In this document: positions 1 through 5,648 of the stretch, in pieces
Numbering within the stretch: position 1 is the stretch's first letter
Layout of the letters: every line of letters begins with the position of its first letter
NCBI GenBank assembly: GCA_964587515.1
Contig: CAZPMO010000241.1
Coordinates: 1 to 5,648, forward strand
From: CAZPMO01 sp964587515
GTDB lineage: Bacteria > Pseudomonadota > Alphaproteobacteria > MPNO01
Direction: 5' to 3'
DNA length: 5,648 nucleotides
Program-made: the position numbers and the translations under genes
The notes under the pieces: generated by a model
Seen by the model: the letters and a program-made list of their open reading frames with translations, nothing else
Told to the model about the DNA's origin: nothing
Databases searched by the model: none

Positions 1-1025
1 ATTTCGCCGGTCTGCTCGTTGATGATGTCCTCGGCGCCATAGCGGCCGACCAGATCGAGATCGGGAACCAGCTGATCCTTGAGACCAGCCTTTTTGAGTT
101 TACGGCTCAACCTCGGCGTCATCTTGGTGCCGGCCTCGGCCATGACCTCGCCGTTCTTGGCGTTGACCAGGTCGTTCATCAGTTTCGCGCCGCGTTGCTG
201 CTCGGGATCGAACGGCGTCTTCCAACCTTCCTTGCCCAGCGTAAAATCGACGGTGTCGTAAAAATAATCGAGGATTTCCTCGGTCGTCATGCCGTGGGTG
301 TCCTCGGGCGCGATCACCTCACCGTCGGCGGCGAGTTTCGCGCGTCGCTCCGCCGTCGCCACGGAGTCAAGGGCCAGCAGCAGCGTCGTCACCGGCAGTT
401 TGCGCCGGCGGTCGATGCGCACATAGGCAAGGTCCTTGGCGTCGAATTCGAAATCCAGCCAGGAGCCGCGATAGGGAATGATGCGGGCCGCGAACAGGTA
501 CTTGCCCGACGAATGGGTCTTGCCCTTGTCGTGATCGAAGAATACGCCGGGCGAACGGTGCATCTGCGAAACGATGACCCGCTCGGTGCCGTTGACGACA
601 AAGGTTCCGTGGTCCGTCATGAGCGGCATATCGCCCATGTAGACATCCTGTTCCTTGATGTCGCGCACCGATCGCGCGCCCGTTTCCTCGTCGATATCGA
701 ACACCACGAGGCGCAGCGTCACCTTGAGCGGCGCGGCGTAGGTCATGCCGCGTTGTTGGCATTCCTCGACGTCGTATTTCGGAAGTTCGAACTCATACTT
801 GACGAATTCAAGCGTGCCGTTCTCCGAAAAATCCTTGATCGGGAAGACCGACTTGAAGACCTCCTGCAACCCGTGCGTGGTCCGGTCCTCGGAAGCCACG
901 TTTATTTGCAGAAAGCTGTCGTACGAAGTCTTCTGCACCTCGATCAGGTTGGGCATCGGCAAGACCGCGCGAATCTTGCCAAAATCCTTGCGTATGCGTT
1001 TCCGTCCAGTATACGACTGGGCCAT
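1..1025 (-). CDS. rpoB: RNA polymerase beta subunit, N-terminal part (runs off the left edge)
   Basis: This is the beta subunit of DNA-dependent RNA polymerase, which with beta-prime forms the catalytic core. Translation from ATG at 1025 gives 341 uninterrupted codons before the window ends; full-length family members have well over 1,300 residues, so about a quarter is present. Recognisable blocks are the N-terminus MAQSYTGRKRIRKDFG, the stretch around residues 123-163 (DIKEQDVYMGDMPLMTD, then NGTERVIVSQMHRSPGVFF), then GKTHSSGK (168-175) and IPYRGSWLDFEFDAKD (183-198). These belong to the protrusion and lobe region. Val152 corresponds to the E. coli N-terminal rifampicin-site valine (V146); the main rifampicin cluster lies beyond the window. 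A GAGAGG ribosome-binding sequence sits just upstream of the ATG. Reading from both ends gives the same frame, so I see no frameshift. It is the last gene of the visible cluster, separated from rplL by a structured 161-nt gap. Confidence 0.97.
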   Translation of the reverse strand, partial: MAQSYTGRKRIRKDFGKIRAVLPMPNLIEVQKTSYDSFLQINVASEDRTTHGLQEVFKSVFPIKDFSENGTLEFVKYEFELPKYDVEECQQRGMTYAAPLKVTLRLVVFDIDEETGARSVRDIKEQDVYMGDMPLMTDHGTFVVNGTERVIVSQMHRSPGVFFDHDKGKTHSSGKYLFAARIIPYRGSWLDFEFDAKDLAYVRIDRRRKLPVTTLLLALDSVATAERRAKLAADGEVIAPEDTHGMTTEEILDYFYDTVDFTLGKEGWKTPFDPEQQRGAKLMNDLVNAKNGEVMAEAGTKMTPRLSRKLKKAGLKDQLVPDLDLVGRYGAEDIINEQTGE

Positions 1026-1111
1026 TCCCACCTCTCAAAAATTAGTCACGCCGCAACCACGGGAGCCGCCGAACCGTTCGGCCGTCCCCGTTGGTCGCGA
1101 ATTCAACTGCG

Positions 1112-1154
1112 CGCGCCGACGCGGCGCGTCCTTCGGGGACGCGCCGGCGCCGTC
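1112..1154 (-). promoter_or_regulatory. Hairpin in the rplL-rpoB spacer (possible attenuation or RNA-processing site)
   Basis: The spacer holds a strong inverted repeat. Positions 1122-1131 pair perfectly with 1137-1146 (10 bp, 5-nt loop). After a 4-nt bulge (1147-1150), 1118-1121 pair with 1151-1154. A further 9-bp perfect pair, 1069-1077 with 1155-1163, could enclose the whole structure. No T-run follows, so it does not look like an intrinsic terminator. In E. coli the equivalent spacer carries a partial attenuator and an RNase III cleavage site that lower rpoB expression relative to rplL. The same role here is inferred from position and structure. Confidence 0.55.
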
Positions 1155-1186
1155 ACGGTTCGGTCTTGCCGGAAGCCGCAAAGCCA

Positions 1187-1558
1187 TTACTTGACTTCGA
1201 CCGACGCTCCCACATCCTCGAGCTTCTTCTTCAACTCGTCTGCCTCGTCCTTGCCGACGGCCTCCTTCACGGCGGCCGGCGCACTTTCGACCAGGTCCTT
1301 GGCCTCCTTGAGGCCCAGGCCCGTAATCGCGCGGACCTCCTTGATGACGTTGATCTTCTTGTCACCAAAGCTGGCGAGGACGACATCGAATTCGACCTTC
1401 TCCTCCTCGGCGGCGGCGGCGGGACCGGCCGCGGCAACCGCGACTGGCGCGGCGGCGGATACGCCCCATTTCTCTTCGAGCAACTTGCTGAGCTCGGCCG
1501 CTTCCAGCACGGTCAGGCCCGACAGGTCGTCGACAATTTGTTCAAGATTGGCAGCCAT
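1187..1558 (-). CDS. rplL: Ribosomal protein bL12 (L7/L12)
   Basis: This 123-residue protein is the multicopy stalk protein of the large subunit, which recruits translational GTPases such as EF-Tu and EF-G. The normal three parts are visible: an N-terminal dimerisation helix pair (about residues 1-32, ANLEQIVDDLSGLTVLEAAEL), an Ala/Pro-rich flexible hinge (33-52), and the globular C-terminal domain (53-123) with the factor-binding surface around TGLGLKEAKDLVESAP (79-94). The protein ends in the typical VEVK. The start ATG at 1558 has AAGGAG eight bases upstream. The length is normal for the family. It lies 37 nt after rplJ and is surely co-transcribed with it; L12 forms the L10(L12)n complex that binds the L10 leader. 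Ala codons are mixed (15 GCC and 7 GCG of 24 by hand count). Confidence 0.98.
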   Translation of the reverse strand: MAANLEQIVDDLSGLTVLEAAELSKLLEEKWGVSAAAPVAVAAAGPAAAAEEEKVEFDVVLASFGDKKINVIKEVRAITGLGLKEAKDLVESAPAAVKEAVGKDEADELKKKLEDVGASVEVK

Positions 1559-1595
1559 TTCTTTCTCTCCTTGACTTGAATTCTGGTACGGCGGC

Positions 1596-2114
1596 TCAGG
1601 CCGCTTCGCCCTTGCTTGCGTGAGCGCTCAAGACACGCGCGAGCTGTCCACCCGGCGCCTGCAATACGCCGGCGATTCGCGTCGCCGGTGTCTGCACCAT
1701 GCCGACCAGCTTGCCTCGCAGTTCGTCGAGCGAGGGCAGTTTGGCCAGCGCGGTCACCGCGGCGATGTCGAGCACCTGCTCGTCCATCGCCCCGCCGAGG
1801 ACTTTGAATACGTCGCTCTTCTCGGCGAATTCCACCGCGACTCGCGCCGCGGCCACGGGATCGGTCGAATAGGCGATCCCGGTTGGTCCGGTGAATAGAT
1901 CGGTCAGTGTCTCGAACTTGGTTCCCTTCAGGGCGAGACGGGTCAGCCGATTTTTGGTGACTTTGAAACCGGCGCCCGCATCGCGCATCTGCCGTCTCAA
2001 TTCCGTGGACTGCGCGACCGTCAGGCCGACCGGGCAGGTCACCACCAAGAGCGTCGTCGAGTCGAAAAGCTCGCGCATCGAAGCGACCAGCTCTTCTTTC
2101 CTAGTTCGGTCCAA
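1596..2114 (-). CDS. rplJ: Ribosomal protein uL10, probable TTG start
   Basis: L10 anchors L7/L12 dimers to the ribosome and is the RNA-binding partner in autoregulation of rplJ-rplL. I place the start at TTG 2114-2112. It yields MDRTRKEELVASMRELF, which aligns with the usual L10 N-terminus, and a 172-residue protein of normal length. A GGAG sequence (2125-2122) lies 7 nt upstream of the TTG. The frame stays open to an ATG at 2240, but those extra 42 residues do not resemble L10 and would be read through leader sequence. The N-terminal RNA-binding domain includes GFKVTKNRL (49-57) and GPTGIAYS (76-83). Next comes PSLDELRGKLVGMVQTPATRI (127-147), and the C-terminal helix (about 148-172) docks L12. 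The block around residues 24-32 (VVTCPVGLT) differs from the more usual His-Tyr form. Confidence 0.95.
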   Translation of the reverse strand: MDRTRKEELVASMRELFDSTTLLVVTCPVGLTVAQSTELRRQMRDAGAGFKVTKNRLTRLALKGTKFETLTDLFTGPTGIAYSTDPVAAARVAVEFAEKSDVFKVLGGAMDEQVLDIAAVTALAKLPSLDELRGKLVGMVQTPATRIAGVLQAPGGQLARVLSAHASKGEAA

Positions 2115-2125
2115 CGATCGTCTCC
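2115..2125 (-). promoter_or_regulatory. Ribosome-binding site that decides the rplJ start
   Basis: Read on the minus strand, GGAGA at 2125-2121 is followed by a 7-nt spacer and then TTG at 2114. This is a normal Shine-Dalgarno distance. The next in-frame upstream start, ATG at 2240, would give an N-terminus unlike any L10. The site supports TTG as the working start codon. Confidence 0.7.
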
Positions 2126-2256
2126 AAACATGGGCCGGAAATTCCAACCCGGTTGCGTCTGAACCCACCAGCAAACCGATGGGTCCGGTTCGCCTGTCCC
2201 AGAAGTTCAAGCCGTTGACCACGACGCACCTTCGCGCCATGGAAACGGTCTCGACC

Positions 2257-2313
2257 CCCGTCTATGCGGGCATTACCCTTCGCGGCGCGAAGGCTCCCGC
2301 AGTCTCGGACAGG
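2257..2313 (-). promoter_or_regulatory. Ribosomal protein L10 leader (autoregulatory RNA)
   Basis: The transcript can fold into three stacked stems. P1 pairs 2308-2313 with 2257-2262 (CCTGTC with GACGGG, one T-G wobble). P2 pairs 2296-2301 with 2265-2270 (TGCGGG with CCCGCA). P3 pairs 2287-2293 with 2277-2283 (CCTTCGC with GCGAAGG, GCC loop). P1 and P2 are separated by an asymmetric CGAGAC/TA loop, and P2 and P3 by AG/GTAATG, which is like a kink-turn. This matches the known L10 leader, where the L10-L12 complex binds and represses rplJ-rplL translation. It ends about 140 nt before the rplJ start. The family assignment is from memory of the consensus; the pairings are read directly. Confidence 0.82.
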
Positions 2314-2345
2314 TTGGGCTCGGGCCGATCCTTGGCCTGAACCCG

Positions 2346-2374
2346 TTTCCCGCGCCGCGATCGCGGCGTGGAAA
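2346..2374 (-). promoter_or_regulatory. Hairpin just downstream of rplA
   Basis: A perfect 16-bp palindrome (2353-2368, centre GATC) is flanked by a second pair of arms, 2346-2350 (TTTCC type) with 2370-2374, across a small internal loop. It begins 12 nt after the rplA stop. No T-run follows, so a classical terminator is not supported. It may protect the rplA 3' end, act as a processing site, or mark the boundary between the rplK-rplA and rplJ-rplL units. Confidence 0.5.
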
Positions 2375-2386
2375 TCTCTACTACGC

Positions 2387-3085
2387 CTACGCCGGGCCGG
2401 AGCCCGCGACATCCAGTTTCAACCCCGGCCCCATAGTGGAGGAGAGCGAAACCTTCTTGATATAGGTGCCCTTGGCGCCGGACGGCTTGGCCTTGCTGAC
2501 CGCGTCGATCAGCGCGCGGACATTTTCAGCCAGATCCTGCTCGCTGAAGCTCGCCTTGCCGACGCCGGCATGAATGAGTCCCGCCTTCTCGACGCGGAAC
2601 TCCACCTGGCCGCCCTTGGCCGCCCGCACCGCCTCGGCGACGTCCTGGGTCACGGTTCCCAATTTGGGATTGGGCATCAGCCCGCGTGGCCCTAAAACCT
2701 TGCCGAGCTTGCCGACCACCGACATCATGTCGGGCGTCGCAACGCAGCGTTCGAAATCCATATCGCCCTTTTCGATCTTTTCGGCGAGATCCTCGGCACC
2801 AACTATGTCGGCGCCCGCGGCGGCGGCCTCGTCCGCCTTGTCGCCCTTCGCAAACACCGCGACGCGCACCGATTTGCCGGTTCCCTTGGGCAATGAAATC
2901 ATGCCGCGCACCATCTGGTCGGCGTGGCGCGGATCGACCCCGAGATTCATCGACAACTCGACCGTCTCGTCGAATTTGGCGGTCGCCCGCTCCTTGATCA
3001 GCTTCACGGCCTCGTCGACACCATAGAAAGCCTCGCGGTCGATACCGTCATAGGCCTTCTTGAGACGTTTTCCCGGACCCGCCAT
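2387..3085 (-). CDS. rplA: Ribosomal protein uL1
   Basis: L1 forms the mobile stalk at the E site of the large subunit, binds 23S rRNA, and represses its own operon in many bacteria. The 232-residue product is of normal length. Domain I is split between the N- and C-terminal parts (for example KFDETVELSMNLGVDPRHADQMVRG, with key residues at 38-61). The middle domain carries the family signature at about 119-141 (VVGKLGKVLGPRGLMPNPK). The C-terminal part includes GGQVEFRVEKAGLIHAGVGK (158-177) and GTYIKKVSLSSTMGPG. I chose ATG at 3085 over GTG at 3088: GGAG (3096-3093) is 7 nt from the ATG but only 4 nt from the GTG, and MAGPGKRLKKA fits the family. It starts 4 nt after rplK, so translational coupling is likely. 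The stop is TAG. Confidence 0.97.
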   Translation of the reverse strand: MAGPGKRLKKAYDGIDREAFYGVDEAVKLIKERATAKFDETVELSMNLGVDPRHADQMVRGMISLPKGTGKSVRVAVFAKGDKADEAAAAGADIVGAEDLAEKIEKGDMDFERCVATPDMMSVVGKLGKVLGPRGLMPNPKLGTVTQDVAEAVRAAKGGQVEFRVEKAGLIHAGVGKASFSEQDLAENVRALIDAVSKAKPSGAKGTYIKKVSLSSTMGPGLKLDVAGSGPA

Positions 3086-3089
3086 CACA

Positions 3090-3518
3090 TTACTCCATCA
3101 CCTGGATGCCCATCGAACGCGCGGTGCCGGCCAGCATCCGGCACGCGGCGTCGGTGTCATTGGAATTGAGATCAACTGCCTTCTTCTCGGCGATTTCGCG
3201 CAACTGCGCCATGGTCACCGCGCCGATCGGTTCACGGCCGGGCTCGCCGGAGCCCTTCGGCAACCGCGCCGCCTGCTTGATAAAATAGGACGCGGGCGGC
3301 GTCTTGGTCACGAAGCTGAACGAGCGATCGGCATAGACGGTGATCACGGTCGGAATCGGCACGCCCGCTTCCTGGCCCTGGGTCTGGGCATTGAAGGTCT
3401 TGCAGAACTCCGCGATATTCAGCCCTTGCTGACCCAGCGCCGGTCCGATGGGCGGCGACGGGTTTGCTTGGCCCGCCGGGACCTGGAGCTTGATGTAACC
3501 GGTAATCTTCTTCGCCAT
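3090..3518 (-). CDS. rplK: Ribosomal protein uL11
   Basis: L11 binds the GTPase-associated region of 23S rRNA and is needed for factor function and for RelA activation. The 142-residue protein has the usual two domains. The N-terminal domain contains KLQVPAGQANPSPPIGPALGQ (10-30 region), where the proline-rich PSPPIGP segment forms the thiopeptide (thiostrepton) contact surface. The C-terminal RNA-binding domain follows from about residue 72 (TKTPPASYFIKQAA) and ends with AACRMLAGTARSMGI (124-138). The Lys-rich start MAKKITGYIKL is typical; its lysines are trimethylated by PrmA in many bacteria. ATG at 3518 has AGGA upstream (spacing 5). It lies 26 nt after nusG, too short a gap to show a separate promoter. 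Thr codons here are 9 ACC and 1 ACG by hand count. Confidence 0.98.
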   Translation of the reverse strand: MAKKITGYIKLQVPAGQANPSPPIGPALGQQGLNIAEFCKTFNAQTQGQEAGVPIPTVITVYADRSFSFVTKTPPASYFIKQAARLPKGSGEPGREPIGAVTMAQLREIAEKKAVDLNSNDTDAACRMLAGTARSMGIQVME

Positions 3519-3544
3519 GTTCGTCCTGCCTTAAAGGGTCGAGA

Positions 3545-4075
3545 TCAGAGTTTCTCGACCTGCGAATATTCCAGCTCGACCGGGGTCGAGCGTCCGAAAA
3601 TAGAGACCGACACCTTGAGCCGCGCCTTTTCCTCGTCCACGTCCTCGACCATGCCGTTGAACGAGGTGAACGGTCCCTCGCTGACCCGCACCTGCTCGCC
3701 GATCTCGAAGGTGATCGACGGTTTCGGCCGCTCGACGCCTTCCTGCACCTGATGCAGGATGCGCTGCGCCTCGGCCTCGGAAATCGGCGACGGTTTGCCG
3801 CGACCGCCGAGAAATCCCGTAACCTTCGGCGTGCCCTTGACCAGGTGCCAGCTCTCGTCGGTCATGTCCATCTTCACCAGGACATATCCCGGGAAGAATT
3901 TGCGGTCGGCGCTCACCTTTGAGCCGCGCCGCATGCGCACGACTTCCTCGGTCGGCACCAGCACTTCCTGGAACTCCTCGTCCAGACCTTTTTGCAGAGC
4001 CTGTTCGCGGATCGACTGGGCGACCTTGTTCTCGAACCCGGAATAGACGTGAATCACGTACCAGTGCGCCGCCAT
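3545..4075 (-). CDS. nusG: Transcription elongation and antitermination factor NusG
   Basis: NusG binds RNA polymerase through its N-terminal domain. Its C-terminal KOW domain contacts either Rho or ribosomal protein S10, linking transcription to termination or translation. The 176-residue protein has normal length. The NGN domain spans about residues 1-115 (HWYVIHVYSGFENKV at 4-18, then RKFFPGYVLVKMDM at 58-71 and TPKVTGFLG at 82-90). The KOW domain spans about 123-175 (FEIGEQVRVSEGPFTSFNG, then VSIFGRSTPVELEYSQVEK). The conserved linker QVQEGVERPKPSITFE marks it as true NusG rather than the RfaH paralogue. The start at 4075 is preceded by a G-rich stretch overlapping the secE end. secE stops 4 nt upstream, so the two genes are almost certainly co-transcribed. 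Confidence 0.98.
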   Translation of the reverse strand: MAAHWYVIHVYSGFENKVAQSIREQALQKGLDEEFQEVLVPTEEVVRMRRGSKVSADRKFFPGYVLVKMDMTDESWHLVKGTPKVTGFLGGRGKPSPISEAEAQRILHQVQEGVERPKPSITFEIGEQVRVSEGPFTSFNGMVEDVDEEKARLKVSVSIFGRSTPVELEYSQVEKL

Positions 4076-4079
4076 CGGT

Positions 4080-4277
4080 TCAGCCCCCCAGCCCCAGCAC
4101 GAGCTTGACGATGCCCGACAGCGCCCAGTCGACGAAAAAGAAGAAGATCGCGACAATGAATACGAATATGAACACCATCACCGTGGTGATCACCGTTTCC
4201 TTGCGGCTCGGCCAGGTTACCTTGGCGGCTTCGCGCCGAACCTGCTGAACAAATTCTACTGGGCTGGTTTTGGCCAT
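4080..4277 (-). CDS. secE: Preprotein translocase subunit SecE
   Basis: SecE is the small clamp subunit of the SecYEG channel in the inner membrane. The 65-residue protein is the short one-helix form found in most bacteria outside the enteric group; E. coli has 127 residues and three helices. A cytoplasmic amphipathic helix carries the conserved EAAKVTWPSRKE (16-27), followed by one strongly hydrophobic segment at about 29-56 (VITTVMVFIFVFIVAIFFFF), ending LGLGG. I chose ATG at 4277. The frame is open further upstream to 4379, but that extension would run into the tRNA-Trp gene and does not resemble SecE. The ribosome-binding sequence is weak (GGAAG close to the ATG). It lies between tRNA-Trp and nusG, its usual place. 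Confidence 0.96.
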   Translation of the reverse strand: MAKTSPVEFVQQVRREAAKVTWPSRKETVITTVMVFIFVFIVAIFFFFVDWALSGIVKLVLGLGG

Positions 4278-4349
4278 TGCTTCCGACTGTATCCGATACT
4301 GATGATCCGGCTCGAACTCCGTCCCGTCATAAAACCGTGCGCGGCGGGG

Positions 4350-4425
4350 TGGCAGGAGTGGAGGGACTCGAACCCACAACCCCCGGTTTTGGAGACCGGT
4401 GCTCTGCCAGTTGAGCTACACTCCT
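4350..4425 (-). tRNA. trnW: tRNA-Trp (anticodon CCA), 3' CCA encoded
   Basis: The minus strand folds into a full cloverleaf of 76 nt. The acceptor stem AGGAGTG pairs with CACTCCT (7 of 7). The D stem is GCTC/GAGC with an 8-nt loop containing GG. The anticodon stem CCGGT/ACCGG has loop CTCCAAA, so the anticodon is CCA at 4392-4390. The variable loop is GGGTT, the T loop is TTCGAGT, the discriminator is G, and the genomic CCA is at 4352-4350. The T stem has one U-U opposition (positions 50 and 64, at 4376 and 4362). The gene begins 12 nt after the tuf stop and ends 72 nt before secE, so it is probably released from a tuf-secE transcript by tRNA-processing enzymes. Confidence 0.97.
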
Positions 4426-4437
4426 AGTATCCGTCCT

Positions 4438-5631
<1,194 letters not shown>

Positions 5632-5648
5632 CGTGTCCTTCCCGGGTT

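Noticed and set aside
195..1574. A 459-codon open frame on the plus strand, antisense to rpoB and rplL
   Set aside because: It runs opposite two unmistakable conserved genes and across their spacer. Its translation is low-complexity and Arg/Ser-rich with no recognisable domain. Long antisense frames are expected where GC-rich codon bias is strong.
2115..2240. An N-terminal extension of L10 from ATG 2240
   Set aside because: The added residues do not look like L10, and a TTG with a good ribosome-binding site gives the normal family N-terminus and length.
2357..2364. GCGATCGC octamer like the cyanobacterial HIP1 repeat
   Set aside because: It is a single copy within a hairpin in a proteobacterial locus; nothing else suggests a cyanobacterium.
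2115..2386. A sigma70-type promoter before rplJ
   Set aside because: I looked for paired -35 and -10 boxes on the minus strand and found no convincing pair, so none is reported, although a promoter of another type cannot be excluded.
4289..4299. Short palindrome with 5-bp arms upstream of secE, considered as an operator
   Set aside because: The arms are too short and there is no recognisable promoter next to it; such repeats are common by chance.
4278..4379. An N-terminal extension of SecE from 4379
   Set aside because: It would overlap the tRNA-Trp gene and does not resemble SecE; the ATG at 4277 gives the standard 65-residue form.

Overview
This window is a stretch of the core translation and transcription locus of a GC-rich proteobacterium, most likely an alphaproteobacterium. 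Every gene is on the minus strand, so transcription runs from right (5631) to left (1). In that order the genes are tuf, tRNA-Trp(CCA), secE, nusG, rplK, rplA, rplJ, rplL and the 5' part of rpoB, which leaves the window at its left edge. The alphaproteobacterial call rests on a single-helix 65-residue SecE, a 397-residue EF-Tu, the RpoB N-terminus (MAQSYTGRKRIRKDFG), the character of the L10 and L7/L12 sequences, and tRNA-Trp sitting between tuf and secE. I could not test the placement below class level.

Right part (4080-5648): tuf is followed after 12 nt by a complete tRNA-Trp gene with an encoded CCA, then after 72 nt by secE, then after 4 nt by nusG. No terminator is visible between them, so the tRNA is probably cut from a longer messenger. 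Middle part (2387-3544): nusG, then after 26 nt rplK, then after 4 nt rplA. The rplA ribosome-binding site lies inside the last codons of rplK. Left part (1-2386): a 271-nt leader carries a hairpin just after rplA and a clear match to the L10 autoregulatory leader. It precedes rplJ, which appears to start at TTG, then rplL after 37 nt. A 161-nt gap with nested inverted repeats separates rplL from rpoB.

Together the products build the ribosomal stalk and GTPase centre (L11, L1, L10, L7/L12), deliver aminoacyl-tRNA to it (EF-Tu), link transcription to translation (NusG, RpoB) and contribute the SecE subunit of the translocon. The order is the ordinary conserved one. I found no mobile element, CRISPR array, foreign gene or new system. 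The points most worth a second look are the extreme codon choice of tuf compared with its neighbours (Thr ACG 28 of 29, Ala GCG 33 of 36, by hand count), the structured rplL-rpoB spacer, and the L10 leader with its TTG start.
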